This document shows, one piece after another, positions 12,166 through 23,599 of a DNA stretch of 64,000 nucleotides. Location: positions 61,697,522-61,761,521 of the forward strand of contig NC_133123.1 in NCBI RefSeq assembly GCF_033568475.1. Reading direction: 5' to 3'. The stretch is from Henckelia pumila. Its lineage: Eukaryota; Streptophyta; Magnoliopsida; Lamiales; Gesneriaceae. The notes under the pieces are model-generated. The model made no database searches. It had not been told where the DNA came from and worked only from the letters and a program-made list of their open reading frames with translations. The position numbers and the translations under genes were made by a program. The number at the start of each line of letters is the position of its first letter. Position 1 is the first letter of the stretch.

Positions 12166-12565
12166 TTTTTCATTAATTTCTTTTTTTCTTACTCGTACTT
12201 CTAATTTTTTCAATTCCTCTCCGTCCTATTTTCGACTCTTTCAGTTCAATCCGCGGATAGAAAAGATGCAATATACTGAATCACATGACGTGAACGTGCG
12301 ATCTGGGTGACGCGGGTCACTTCGGTGGGTCCCAGCGCGCCCTACGGGAAAAATGCCCCTAAAGACCATCTCCGAGTTTGAATTTGAGCTTCTCCGTCTC
12401 TTAGACTGAGATACGCGCTGTAGGTATCGAGAAGAGCTTTGCGTGAGCAGGCTGAAGCTTCCGTAACTCTCAGCAGATCGAAAGTTATGTCCGTTTGAAA
12501 CTGCAGCTCCTGTTCCTCCGATCCGCAATTCGAGAGACAAAAAAATAAAGAATTCTTTCACTGTT

Positions 12566-12684
12566 GGGTGCGATCATACCAGTACTAATGCACCGGATCC
12601 CATCAGAACTCCGAAGTTAAGCGTGCTTGGGCGAGAGAAGTACTAGGTTGGGTGACCCCCTGGGAAGTCCTCGTGTTGCACCCC
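12566..12684 (+). rRNA. 5S rRNA gene, copy 25 (A class)
   Basis: CAGTACTAATG, GAGAGAAGTAC and GGTTGGGTGACC (a box C change). Confidence 0.93.
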
Positions 12685-13085
12685 TTTTTCATTAATTTCT
12701 TTTTTTCTTACTCGTACTTCTTATTTTTTTCGATTCCTCGTCGTCCTATTTCCGACTTTTTCAGTCCAATCCGCGGATAGAAAATATGCAATAGACTTAA
12801 TCACATGACGTGAACGTGCGATCTTGGTGATGCGGGCCGCTTCGGTGGGTCCCAGCGCACCCCACGGGGAAAACGCCCCGAAAGACCATCTCCGGGTTGT
12901 AATTTGAGCGTCTCCGTCTCTTAGACCGAGATACTTGCTGTAGGTATCGAGAGGAGCTTCGCGTGAGCTGGCTGAAGCTCTCGTAGCTCTTAGCCGATCG
13001 AAAGTTATTTCCGTTTGAAACTGCAGCTCCTGTTCCTCCGATCCGCAATTCGAGAAAAAAAACAATAAAAAATTCATTCAGTGTT

Positions 13086-13204
13086 GGGTGCGATCATACC
13101 AGCACTAATGCACCGGATCCCATCAGAACTCCGAAGTTAAGCGTGCTTGGGCGAGAGCAGTACTAGGATGGGTGACCCCCTGGGAAGTCCTCGTGTTGCA
13201 CCCC
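13086..13204 (+). rRNA. 5S rRNA gene, copy 26 (A class, exact array consensus)
   Basis: Matches the consensus I read from the array at every one of its 119 positions, with intact box A, intermediate element and box C and a following T6 run. The best candidate for an active gene here. Against the general plant 5S sequence it has GACCCCC where many species have GACCTCC. Confidence 0.97.
13135..13182 (+). promoter_or_regulatory. Internal Pol III control region of 5S copy 26
   Basis: By position from the gene start (+50 to +97) this holds box A (around AAGTTAAGCGTGCTT), the intermediate element (GCGAG) and box C (GGATGGGTGACCCCCTGGG). These are the TFIIIA/TFIIIC contact regions known for plant 5S genes. 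The T class of the array changes both box A (TTATGCG) and the intermediate element (GCAAG). Confidence 0.8.
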
Positions 13205-13210
13205 TTTTTT
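13205..13210 (+). terminator. Pol III T-run terminator of 5S copy 26
   Basis: Six T directly after the gene's final CCCC, followed by CATTAATTTC and more T-rich sequence. Equivalent runs of mostly four to nine T follow nearly all copies. Confidence 0.85.
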
Positions 13211-13605
13211 CATTAATTTCTTATTTTCTTACTCGTAATTCTAATTCTTTCGATTCCTCTCTGTCCTATTTCCGACTATTTCAGTCCAATCCGCGGATAG
13301 AAAAGATGCAATAGACTGAATCATACGATGTGAACGTGCGATCTGGGTGACGCGGGCCGCTTTGGTGGGTCCCAGCGCGACATACGGGAAAAATGCCCTG
13401 AAAGACCATCTCCATTTTGGAATTTGAGCGTCTCCGTCTCTTTAACCTAGATACGCACTATCGGTATCGATTGGAGCTTCGCGTGAGCAGGCTGAAGCTC
13501 CAGTAACTCTCAGTCGATCGAAAGTTATGTCCGTTTGAAACTGCAGCTCCTGTTCCACCGATCCGCAATTCGAGAAACAAAAAAATAAAGAATTCATTCA
13601 CTATT

Positions 13606-13724
13606 GGGTGCGATCATTTTAGCACTAATGCACCGGATCCCATCAGAACTCCGAAGTTATGCGTGCTTGGGCAAGAGCAGTACTAGGATGGGTGACCCCT
13701 TGGGAAGTTCTCGTGTTGCACCCC
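13606..13724 (+). rRNA. 5S rRNA gene, copy 27 (T class)
   Basis: GATCATTTTAGCAC near the start and GACCCCTTGGGAAGTTCTC near the end. Confidence 0.92.
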
Positions 13725-14124
13725 TTTTTTAATTAGTTTCTTTTTTTTTTCTCGTACATCTTGTTCTTCCGATTTCTCCCCGTCCTATTTCCGACTCTTT
13801 TAGTCCAATCCACGGATAGAAAAGATGCAATTGACTGAATCACACGACATGAACGTGCGATCTGGGTGACGCGGGCCACTTCGGTAAGTCCCAGCGTGCC
13901 CTACGGGAAAAATGCCCCAAAGACCATCTCCGGGTTTGAATTTGAGCTTCTCCGTCTCTTAGACCGAGATACGCGCTGTAGGAATCGAAAAGAGCTTCGC
14001 GTGAGCAGGCTGAAGCTCCCGTAACTCTCAGCAGATCGAAAGTTATGTCCGTTTGAAACTGCATCTCTTGTTCCTCCGATCCGCAATTCGAGAGACAAAA
14101 AAAATAAAGAATTCATTCACTGTT

Positions 14125-14243
14125 GGGTGCGATCATATCAGTACTAATGCACCGGATCCCATCAGAACTCCGAAGTTAAGCATGCTTGGGCGAGAGCAGT
14201 ATTAGGATGGGTGACCTCCTGGGAAGTCCTCATGTTGCACCCC
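14125..14243 (+). rRNA. 5S rRNA gene, copy 28 (A class)
   Basis: The only copy with the common plant form GACCTCCTGGG. Also CATATCAGTAC, TTAAGCATG and AGTATTAGG. Confidence 0.93.
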
Positions 14244-14642
14244 TTTTTCATTAATTTCTTTTTTTCTTACTCGTACTTCTTGTTTTTCCGATTCCTCGCC
14301 GTCCTATTTCCGACTCTTTCAGTCCAATCCGCGGATAGAAAAGATGCAATAGACTAAATCACACGACGTGAACGTGCGATCTGGGTGATGCAGACCGCTT
14401 CAGTGGGTCCCAGCACGCCCTACGGGAAAAACACCCCGAAAGACCATCTCTGGGTTGTAATTTGAGCGTCTCCGTCTCTTAGACCGAGATACTTGCTGTA
14501 GGTATCGAGAGGAGCTTCGTGTGAACAGGCTGAAGCTCCCGTAACTCTTAGCCGATCGAAAGTTATGTCCGTTTGAAACTGCAGCTCTTGTTCCTCCGAT
14601 CCGCAATTCGAGAGACAAAACAATAAAAATTCATTCACTATT

Positions 14643-14761
14643 GGGTGCGATCATACCAGCACTAATGCACCGGATCCCATCAGAACTCCGAAGTTAAGCG
14701 TGCTTGGGCGAGAGCAGTACTAGGATGGATGATCCCCTGAGAAGTCCTCGTGTTGCACCCT
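14643..14761 (+). rRNA. 5S rRNA gene, copy 29 (A class)
   Basis: Consensus through the intermediate element, then GGATGGATGATCCCCTGAGAAG, so box C is damaged. Confidence 0.92.
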
Positions 14762-15163
14762 TTTTTTCATTAATTTCGTTTTTTTCTTACTCATACTTCT
14801 TGTTCTTTCAATTCCTCGCCGTCCTATTTCCGACTCTTGCAGTCCAATCCACGGATAGAAAAGATGCAATAAACTTAATCATACGATGTGAACGTGCGAT
14901 CTGGGTGATGCGGGCTGCTTCGGTGGGTCCCAGCGCGACATATGGGAAAAATTCCCCGAAAGACCATCTCCATTTTGGAATTTGAGCGTCTCCGTCTCTT
15001 TAACCGAGATACGCAATATAGGTATCGAGTGGAGCTTCGCGTGAGCAGGCTGAAGCTCAAGTAACTCTCAGCCGATCGAAAGTTATGTCCGTTTGAAACT
15101 GCAGCTCCTGTTCCTCCGATCCGCAATTCGAGAGACAAAAAAATAAAGAATTCATTCACTGTT

Positions 15164-15282
15164 GGGTGCGATCATACCAGCACTAATGCACCGGATCCCA
15201 TCAGAACTCCGAAGTTATGCGTGCTTGGGCAAGAGCAGTACTAGGATGGGTGACCCCCTGGGAAGTCCTCGTGTTGAACCCT
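15164..15282 (+). rRNA. 5S rRNA gene, copy 30 (T class)
   Basis: Clean T-class gene apart from the 3' end TTGAACCC, shared with copy 45. Confidence 0.94.
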
Positions 15283-15683
15283 TTTTTTTATTAGTTTCTT
15301 TTTTTCTTACTCGTACATCTTGTTCTTCCGATTCCTCTCCGTCCTATTTCCGACTCTTTCAGTCCAATCCGTAGATAGAAAAGATGCAATAGACTGAATC
15401 ACAGGATGTGAACGTGCGATCTGGGTGACGCGGGCCACTTCAGTGTGTCCCAGCACGCATTACGGGAAAAATGCCCCCAAAGACAATCTCTGGGTTTGAA
15501 TTTGAGCTTCTCCATCTCTTAGACCGACATACATATTGTAGGTATCGAGAAGAGTTTCGCGTGAACAAGCTGAAGCTCCCGTAACTCTCAGCAGATCGAA
15601 AGTTATGTCCATTTGAAACTGCAGCTCCTTTTCCTCCGATCCGCAATTCGAGAGACAAAACAATAAAATATTCATTTACTGTT

Positions 15684-15802
15684 GGTTGCGATCAAACCAG
15701 CACTAATGCATCGGATTCAATCAGAACTCCGAAGTTAAGCGTGCTTGGGAGATAGCAGTACTAGGATGTGTGACCCCCTGGGAAGTCCTCGTGTTGCACC
15801 CC
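15684..15802 (+). rRNA. 5S rRNA gene, copy 31 (A class, degenerate)
   Basis: GGTTGCGATCAAACC start, GCATCGGATTCAATC, GGGAGATAGC and GATGTGTGACC. Probably inactive. Confidence 0.88.
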
Positions 15803-16202
15803 TTTTTCATTAATTTCTTTTTTTCTTACTCGTACTTCTAATTCTTTTGATTCCTCTCCGTCCTATTTCCGACTCTTTCAGTCCAATCCGCGGATAGAAA
15901 AGATGCAATAGACTGAATCATACGATGTGAACGTGCGATCTGGGTGACGCGGGCCGCTTCGGTGGGTCCCAGTGCGACATACAGGAAAAATGCCCCCAAA
16001 GACCATCTCCGTTTTGGTATTTGAGCGTCTCCGTGTCTTTAACCTAGATACGGACTATAGGTATCGAGTGGAGCTTCGCGTGAGTAGACTGAAGCTTCAG
16101 TAACTCTCAGCCGATCGAAAATTATGTCCGTTTGAAACTGCAGCTCCTGTTCCTCCGATCCGCAATTCGAGAGACAAAAAAATAAAGAATTCATTCACTA
16201 TT

Positions 16203-16321
16203 GGGTGCGATCATACCAGCATTAATGCACCGGATCCCATCAGAACTCCGAAGTTATGCGTGCTTGGGTAAGAGCAGTATTAGGATGGGTGACCCCCTGG
16301 GAAGTCCTCGTGTTGCACCCC
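16203..16321 (+). rRNA. 5S rRNA gene, copy 32 (T class)
   Basis: CAGCATTAATG, GGGTAAGAG and AGTATTAGG distinguish it. Confidence 0.93.
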
Positions 16322-16722
16322 TTTTTTAATTAGTTTTTTTTTTCTTACTCGTACATCTTGTTCTTCCGATTCCTCTCCATCCTATTTCCGACTCTTTCAG
16401 TCCAATCCACGGATAGAAAAGATGCAATAGACTGAATCACACGACGTGAATGTGCGATCTGGGTGACGCGGGCCACTTTGGTGGGTCCCAGCACGCCCTA
16501 CGGGAAAAATGCCCCCAAAGACCATCTTCGGGTTTGAATTTGAGCTTCTCCGTCTCTTAGACCGAGATACGCGCTGTAGGTAACGAGAAGAGCTTCGCGT
16601 GAGCAGGCTGAAGCTCCCGTAACTCTCAGCAGATCGAAAGTTATGTCCGTATGAAACTGCAGCTCCTGTTCCTCCGATCCGCAATTCGAGAGACAAAAAA
16701 AATAAAGAATTCATTCATTGTT

Positions 16723-16841
16723 GGGTGCGATCATACCAGTACTAATGCACCGGATCCCATGAGAACTCCGAAGTTATGCGTGCTTGGGCGAGAGCAGTAC
16801 TAGGATGGGTGACCCCCTTAGAAGTCCTCGTGTTGCACCCC
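16723..16841 (+). rRNA. 5S rRNA gene, copy 33 (hybrid class)
   Basis: Carries TTATGCG of the T class but GGGCGAG of the A class and an A-type spacer, as expected from exchange within the gene. Also CATGAGAAC and CCCTTAGAAG. Confidence 0.92.
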
Positions 16842-17241
16842 TTTTTCATTAATTTCTTTTTTTCTTACTCGTACTTCTTGTTTTTCCGATTCCTCGCCGT
16901 CCTATTTCCGACTCTTTCAGTCCAATCCGCGGATAGAAAAGATGCAATAGACTTAATCACACGACGTGAACGTGCGATCTGGGTGACGCAGGCCGCTTCA
17001 GTGGGTCCCAGCGCGCCCTACGGGAAAAACGCCCCGAAAGACCATCTCTGGGTTGTAATTTGAGCGTCTCCGTCTCTTAGACCGAGATACTTGCTGTAGG
17101 TATCGAGAAGAGCTTCGCGTGAGCAAGCTGAAGCTCCCGTAACTCTCAGCAGATCGAAAGTTATGTCCGTTTGAAACTGCAGCTCCTTTTCCTCCGATCC
17201 GCAATTCGATTGACAAAAAAATAAAATATTCATTCACTGTT

Positions 17242-17360
17242 GGGCGCGATCATACCAGCACTAATGCACCGGATCCCATCAAAACTCCGAAGTTAAGCGT
17301 GCTTGGGCGAGAGCAATACTAGGATGGGTGACCCCCTGGAAAGTCCTCGTGTTGCACCCC
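17242..17360 (+). rRNA. 5S rRNA gene, copy 34 (A class)
   Basis: GGGCGCGATC start, ATCAAAACT, GAGCAATAC and CTGGAAAG. Confidence 0.93.
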
Positions 17361-17756
17361 TTTTTCATTAATTTTTTTTTTCTTACTCGTACTTCTAATT
17401 CTTTCGATTCTTCTCCGTCCTATTTCCGACTCTTTCAGTCCAATCCGTGGATAGAAAATATGCAATAGACTGAATCACACGACGTGACCGTGCGATCTGG
17501 GTGACGCGGGCCACTTCGGTGGGCCCAGCGCGCCCTACGGGAAAAATGCCCCCAAAGACCATCTCCGGGTTTGAATTTGAGCTTCTCCGTCTCTTAGACC
17601 GAGATACGCGCTGTAGGTATCGAGAAGAGCTTCGCGTGAGCAGGCTGAAGTTCCCGTAACTCTCAGCAGATCGAAAGTTATGTCCGTTTGAAACTGCAGC
17701 TCCTGTTCCTCCGATCCGCAATTCGAGAGAAAAAAATAAAGAATTCATTCACTGTT

Positions 17757-17875
17757 GGGTGCGATCATACCAGTACTAATGCACCGGATCCCATCAGAAC
17801 TCCGCAGTTAAGCATGCTGGGGCGAGAGCAGTACTAGGATGGGTGACCCCCTGGGAAGTCCACGTGTTGCACCCC
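17757..17875 (+). rRNA. 5S rRNA gene, copy 35 (A class)
   Basis: The only copy with CTCCGCAG (the common plant form) instead of CTCCGAAG; also TTAAGCATGCTGGGGCG. Its spacer matches that of copy 43. Confidence 0.93.
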
Positions 17876-18275
17876 TTTTTTCATTAATTTCTTTTTTTCT
17901 TACTCGTACTTCTAATTCTTTTGATTCCTCTCCGTCCTATTTCTGACTCTTTCAATCCAATCCGCGGATAGAAAATATGCAATAGACTGAATCATACGAT
18001 TTGATAGTGCGATCTGGGTTACGCGGGCCGCTTCGGTGGGTCCCAGCGCGACATACGGGAAAAATGCCCCGAAAGACCATCTCCGTTTTGGAATTTGAGT
18101 GTGTCCGTCTTTTTAACCTAGATACGCACTATAGGTATCGAGTGGAGCTTCGCGTGAGCAGGCTCAAGCTCCAGTAACTCTCAGCCGATCGAAAGTTATG
18201 TCCGTTTGAAACTGCAGCTCATGTTCCTCCAATCCGCAATTCGAGAGACAAAACAATAAAAATTCATTCACTATT

Positions 18276-18394
18276 GGGTGCGATCATACCAGCACTAATG
18301 CACCGGATCCCATCAGAACTTCGAAGTTATGCGTGCTTGGGCGAGAGCAGTACTAGGATGGGTGACCCCCTGGGAAGTCCTCGTGTTGCACCCT
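18276..18394 (+). rRNA. 5S rRNA gene, copy 36 (hybrid class)
   Basis: TTATGCG with GGGCGAG and an A-type spacer, a second recombinant like copy 33. Otherwise only CTTCGAAG differs. Confidence 0.93.
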
Positions 18395-18793
18395 TTTTTT
18401 CATTAATTTCTCTTTTTCTTACTCGTACTTCTTGTTCTTTTGATTCCTCTCCGTCCTATTTTCGACTCTTTCAGTCCAATCCGCGGATAGAAAAGATGCA
18501 ATAGACTGAATCATACGATGTGAACGTGCGATCTGGGTGACGCGGGCCGCTTCGGTGGGTCCCAGCGCGACATACGAGAAAAATGCCCCGAAAGACCATC
18601 TCCGTTTTGGAATTTGAGCGTCTCCGTCTCTTTAACCTAGATACGCACTATAGGTATCGAGTGGAGCTTCGCGTGAGCAGGCTGAACCTCCAGTAACTCT
18701 CAGCCGATCGAAAGTTATGTCCATTTGAAACTGCAGCTCCTTTTCCTCCGACGCAATTCGAGAGACAAAAAAATAAAGAATTCATTCACTATT

Positions 18794-18912
18794 GGGTGCG
18801 ATCATACCAGCACTAATGCACCGGATCCCATCAGAACTCCGAAGTTATGCGTGCTTGGGCAGGAGCAGTACTAGGATGGGTGACCCCCTGGGAAGTCCTC
18901 GTGTTGCACCCC
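18794..18912 (+). rRNA. 5S rRNA gene, copy 37 (T class)
   Basis: Near-clean T class with GGGCAGGAGC. Confidence 0.94.
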
Positions 18913-19311
18913 TTTTTTAATTAGTTTTTTTTTCTTACTCGTACATCTTGTTCTTTCGATTCCTCTCCGTCCTATTTCCGACTCTTTCAGTCCAATCCAC
19001 GGATAGAAAAGATGCAATAGACTGAATCACACGACGTGAACGTGCGATCAAGGTGACGCGGGACACTTCGGTGGGTCCCAGCGCGCCTTACGATAAAAAT
19101 GCCCCCAAAGACCATCTTCGGGTTTAAATTTGAGCTTCTCCGTCTCTTAGACCGAGATACGCGCTGTAGGTATCGAGAAGAGCTTCGCGTGAGTAGGCTA
19201 AAGCTCCCGTAACTCTCAGCAGATCGAAAGTTATGTCCGTTTGAAACTGCAGCTCCTGTTCCTCCGATCCGCAATTCAAGAGACAAAAAAATAAAGAATT
19301 CATTCATTGTT

Positions 19312-19430
19312 GGGTGCGATCATACCAGTACTAATGCATTGGATCCCATCAGAACTCCGAAGTTAAGCGCGCCTGGACGAGAGCAGTACTAGGATGGGTG
19401 ACCCCCTGGGAAGTCCTCGTGTTGCACCCT
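19312..19430 (+). rRNA. 5S rRNA gene, copy 38 (A class)
   Basis: CAGTACTAATGCATTGG and GCGCGCCTGGACGAG. Box C intact. Confidence 0.92.
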
Positions 19431-19829
19431 TTTTTCATTAATTTCTTTTTTTCTTACTTGTACTTCTTGTTTTTCCGATTCCTCGCCGTCCTATTTCCGA
19501 CTCTTTCAGTCCAATCCGTGGATAGAAAAAATGCAATAGACTTAATAACACGACGTGAACGTGCGATCTGGGTAACGCAGGCCGCTTCAGTGGGTCCCAG
19601 CGCGCCCTACGGGAAAAAAGCCCCGAAAGACCATCTCCGGGTTGTAATTTGAGCGTCTCCGTCTCTTAGACCGAGATACTTGCTGTAGGTATCGAGAGGA
19701 GCTTCGTGTGAACAGGCTAAAGCTCCCGTAACTCTTAGCCGATCGAAAGTTATGTCCGTTTGAAACTGCAGCTCCTGTTCCTCCGATCCGCAATTCGAGA
19801 GACAAAGTAATAAAAATTCATTCACTATT

Positions 19830-19919
19830 GGGTGCGATTATACCAGCACTAATGCACCGGATCCCATCAGAACTCCGAAGTTAAATGTGCTTGGGCGAGA
19901 GCAGTACTAGGATGGGTGA
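19830..19919 (+). pseudogene. 5S rRNA gene, copy 39, first 90 nt (split by an LTR element)
   Basis: The gene runs to GGATGGGTGA and is then broken inside box C by the element at 19,920-28,940. The rest follows that element. It also carries GATTATACC and TTAAATGTG. Host gene inactivated by insertion. Confidence 0.95.
19915..19919. repeat. Target site duplication GGTGA, left copy
   Basis: Five bases of 5S box C duplicated on insertion; the partner is at 28,941-28,945. Five bases is normal for Ty3/gypsy integrase. Confidence 0.95.
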
Positions 19920-21959
19920 TGTGAGACCTCGGTTCTAAACGACAATTAAAGGAGTAATTCAATAAGAAAGCAATTAAAAGCCAAGAGCATTTTTTTTTTT
20001 AAAATGGGACGCGCGGGCGCGCAGCTTGAGGCGCGGGCGCGCATGGCGTCCTGCCCAAGCCCTCGCGCGGGTGCGCCACCCGAGGCGCGAGCGCGCCTGA
20101 AGCTCTGCCCAAAACTTCCGAAACGAAGTGTGGGACGCGTGGGCGTGCCACCCTAGGCGCGGGCGCGCATGGCCTGCTGAATTGGCTCAAAACAAGCCTC
20201 CAAAAGTGCAATAACATAACCAAAAGAACTCGAACATGATCCAACAATATATATCCAACAACGTAGGATTTAAATACATAAAAGTGAAGAACACGAATCG
20301 ATGCTAGCTATTACAAGCCGAATACAGAATACAAGAGTTCTAACCACAAGCAAGACCACTTCCAATCCAAGTTCAAGTTCTTAACATGCTTCAAAATATA
20401 AGCTAGATTGTCATGCTAACAAGACGTCTAAACCGAGTCTCACTTCTATATCATTCCCTCAAAGCTAACCATGCCTCTTCTGACTGGATCCTGCCCCACC
20501 TGATGCCAAGTACACATACAAAACAAAGCAACAGCCGGATAACCGGTGAGAATGATAATCCCAGTAAAAGCAACATAACAAGTAATACAACAATAATCAT
20601 GCTTTCAAGACAACGACGAAATCCATGACAACGTAATGAGATGCATGTCTTTAAACCGGGATATCAAATCTGATAAACGAGGGATTGCTGCTATGCTTTT
20701 GGGATCCCGAGGGTGAGATTACTTAACGACTCACCGACTCACCCAATCGAGGTGGTGCCACGTATCCCACTCCTCTAGACTTTGAGCAACTATAATGAGT
20801 ATGCTAGCACTAGGCGAAACGACTACGACCTAGGCCACTCGATCATAGTTCCCAAACGTCTAAACAAAAAGGGCGGTTCTGCCCGCTGAAAACAAGATTG
20901 GCTCAAGATGAATGCATAACAGAAACATAAAACATAGCCGTATAACAAAAGCTCAATCAAAACAACAGAACACAAGTTCCTCATGCTAGAACGAGTGTAG
21001 ATGCAAGTATGTGCTTTTAAGGGAAACTCGAGAACCAACTGTCCCGAGTATGCTATCCCGCTATCGATGTCTGCTTTTACCTTTCAATGTCGTAGATCCA
21101 ACTCCGGACAAGCTACAACAAAAGATTGTATCAACAACTATACAACCTAAACAACAAACAACGGTTCAAGGAAATCTCTTTACCAATCTTCGTCCAAATC
21201 TTGACGAACAATGCTGCTAACACGGGCTTGACAAACTCCAAACGAATCTGTTCAGATACAAATCAAAGATCAATTACCATGATCGACTTACAAGCCAAGT
21301 TCAACAACTCAATAACGGTTCAAAATCCCCAAAACTCAAACCGACGACATAACGGCTATAAACTGAACAAACCGACAACGCAGACAGCAGTTCAATAGCG
21401 ATATCAACTCAATTCAATGCTAATAAAACAACAACAAGACAAACCCAACAAATCTCAAAATCATGATTTTTGAAAATAGCTTCCAAAAATCATAACAATT
21501 CCGAACGTCGCTCTAATTCAAAACCGACAGATAATAAACGATCAGAACTCCGCCAAGAACAACATACTAGAATCTAGATCGATTCTAACAACCTCCGAAA
21601 AACAAAACATATCTGATCGGAGAAATACTTACGGTATAACGGAGCTCTCACTGCAGTGATCACTAATCTGCCTTCAGAAATAATTTCTAACGGCAGGATC
21701 GAGCTCGGGAGGAAATCTGGAAGCTTGGAAAAGCTTGAAGGCGTCTTCAATGGAGGAGCTCGATTTAGGGAAGAGGATGAAATGATTTCCAAGTCAAACA
21801 AATGTGTAGATAATATATAAAAATCAATATTTGCGTTTTAGTCCCTGAATTTTCCAAAATTTGCAAAAAGAACCCTGATCAAAATCAAACCGGCTCGAGA
21901 ACTCTGTAATCTCTGATTAACTCAAATAAACTCATTTAAGATAAAAACAGGGCGTTACA
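19920..21959 (-). repeat. 3' LTR of the gypsy element in 5S copy 39
   Basis: 2,040 bp with TGT...ACA ends. In element orientation it starts TGTAACGCCC and follows the purine tract. Matches 26,923-28,940 almost throughout; the largest visible difference is about 20 bp in the GC-rich block near 20,070-20,100. Confidence 0.95.
20003..20180. repeat. GC-rich short-repeat block in the gypsy LTR
   Basis: Repeated GCGCGGGCGCGC-like words, several of them palindromic, in an otherwise AT-rich LTR. The same block at 27,007-27,155 is about 20 bp shorter. No function is known to me. Confidence 0.8.
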
Positions 21960-21976
21960 ATTCTCCCCCACTAAGA
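21960..21976 (-). promoter_or_regulatory. Polypurine tract of the gypsy element
   Basis: On the minus strand this reads as a purine-rich run with AGTGGGGGAGAA directly before the LTR start TGTAACG. It is the usual plus-strand primer position. Confidence 0.85.
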
Positions 21977-22057
21977 AGATATTTCGTCCTCGAAATCAAT
22001 GAGAACCACAACTCATAAGATAGAATAAAGAACTAAAGACAGTAAGAAGAACTCACG

Positions 22058-22300
22058 TCATCTGAATAACTCCGGAAATCGCTGTCTCATGTCAGACTCT
22101 GTCTCCCAAGTCGCTTCCTCGACGCCGTGACGGCTCCACTGCACTTTCACCAACGGAATCGACTTGGTCCTGAGTTGTTTCTCCTTCCGATCAAGGATCT
22201 GAATCGGTCGCTCAAAGTAGCTCAGAGTCTCGTCTAACTCGGCTTCGTCAGGCTGAAGGATATGTGAAGGATCTGGATGATACTTTCGCAGCATAGAGAT
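22058..22300 (-). pseudogene. Chromodomain-like tail of the gypsy integrase
   Basis: The translation has LRKYHPDPSHIL followed by a chromodomain-like stretch (PIQILDRKEKQLR...VKVQWSRHG...ATWE) ending in FPELF, typical of Tekay/Del chromoviruses. In this family the domain is thought to bind heterochromatin marks and steer integration. Part of a broken fossil element. Confidence 0.85.
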
Positions 22301-22559
22301 ATGAAAAACGTCATGAATACCAGATAAAGATGGAGGAAGTGCAAGTCTGTAGGCAAGATCGCCTATCTTCTCGAGAATCTCGTGCGGACCGATGAATCTC
22401 GAAGATAATTTCCCTCTCTTACCGAATCTGACAGTGCCTCTGAACGGAGAAATCTTAAGGAAAACGCGGTCTCCCTACTCAAAAAATAGAGGTCTACGTC
22501 TGACGTTCGCATACTTCGCCTATCTATCTTGAGTTGACTTCATTCTGGTCTGAATGATC

Positions 22560-23330
22560 TTAACCTGCTCTGCCATATCTCTAAGCATATCCGGTCCCAA
22601 ATCTGGTGACTCGGACAAGTCATCCCAAAACAACGGAGATCGGCATTTCTTACCGTACAATGCCTCAAAAGGCGCCATACCGATACTCGTTTGGATGCTG
22701 TTGTTGTAAGAAAACTCGACAAGAGGCAAGGAATCCTGCCAACTAGTGCCAAAATCTAGCACTACCGCTCGCAGCATATCCTCTAATGTCTGGATAGTTC
22801 GCTCTGACTGTCCATCGGTCTGAGGATGATAAGCTGTACTCAGATGCAATCGAGTACCAAGTGCCCCCTGAAGACTGTGCCAGAAGTGAGAAGTGAATCT
22901 AGGATCTCTGTCTAAAACGATCGACTTCGGCACACCATGCAATCTCACAATATTGCTAACATACAACTCAGCCATCTGATCATGACGATACGTCATCTTG
23001 TACGGAATAAAACACGCAGACTTCGTCAATCGGTCGATCACTACCCAAATGGCATCGCATCCTCGAACGGATCGTGGTAGCTTCATGACGAAATCCATGG
23101 AAATGTGATCCCACTTCCATTCAGGAACAGATAGACTGTGCAACAGACCTCCTGGTCGCTTCCGTTCTGCTTTCACCTGTTGACAATTCAAACACCGAGA
23201 TACAAACCTCGCTACGTCGCTCTTCATTCTTTTCCACCAAAACTGGTTCTTCAGATCGTTGTACATCTTACGACCTCCAGGATGAATACTAAACCGACTG
23301 CAATGAGCCTCTCGGAGAATACGCTGTCTC
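22560..23330 (-). pseudogene. Integrase region of the gypsy element
   Basis: Holds the H2C2 zinc-binding part ([11 protein letters not shown]...CLNCQQVK) near 23,150-23,320. The catalytic core follows, with [17 protein letters not shown] and [11 protein letters not shown], between about 22,680 and 23,130. Integrase inserts the element cDNA. Recognised by motif only; the element is broken. Confidence 0.9.
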
Positions 23331-23599
23331 AACTCCGAAATATCAGGCACAACAATACGGTTATTCATGAACAAAACATCATCTCTAACCTGGAATTCAG
23401 ACTGATGACCCGATCTGACTTTCTCTACTGAAATCTGGATGCTCGGCTCAGACTTCTGTGCTTCTCTGATTGCAACAAACAAATCTGGCTCGGCTTGAAT
23501 AGCAAACACTCTTATAGTCTCCTTATCTGTTTCAAACTCTAAACCAGAAGTGCAACAATCATCGATCAACTGGGAAACACCCAAAGTAGAAAGAGATAA

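Larger units (their letters stand above)
1..19919 (+). repeat. 5S rDNA tandem array, left block (copies 1-38 and the first part of 39)
   Basis: About 38.5 head-to-tail units with gene starts 518-521 bp apart; the exceptions are 473 bp after copy 6 and 515 bp after copy 34. Each unit has a 119-nt 5S gene opening with GGGTGCGATC and a spacer of about 400 bp. The spacer starts with a T-run (Pol III terminator), then a pyrimidine-rich stretch, and ends with an A-rich tract and TTCATTCACT just before the gene. Spacers fall into about four types, told apart 40-60 bp after the gene by CATCTTG, CTTCTTGTTTTT, CTTCTTGTTCTTTC or CTTCTAATTC. 5S rRNA is part of the large ribosomal subunit and is made by Pol III from an internal promoter. 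The array continues beyond the left edge of the window. Confidence 0.97.

Noticed and set aside
828-19652. Plus-strand frames starting near the spacer T-runs (FFRFLAVLF... types), which look like signal peptides
   Set aside because: The hydrophobic start is the translation of the pyrimidine-rich post-terminator tract, and the frame is not kept between units.
349-19825. Dozens of minus-strand open frames of 70-120 residues, one or two per 5S unit, with similar translations
   Set aside because: They repeat only because the 5S unit repeats, occur in two overlapping frames, are open in some units and closed in others, and run across spacer and Pol III gene. No domain is recognisable.
19999-20247. 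Open frame across the GC-rich block of the gypsy LTR (alanine-, proline- and arginine-rich)
   Set aside because: Composition follows from the GCGC-rich repeat; the partner LTR reads differently. The same holds for 26,977-27,279 and 63,681-63,977.
20413-21398. Short plus-strand frames in the gypsy LTR, repeated at 27,394-28,379
   Set aside because: They lie in an LTR on the strand opposite to the element and are doubled only because the LTR is doubled. No known domain.
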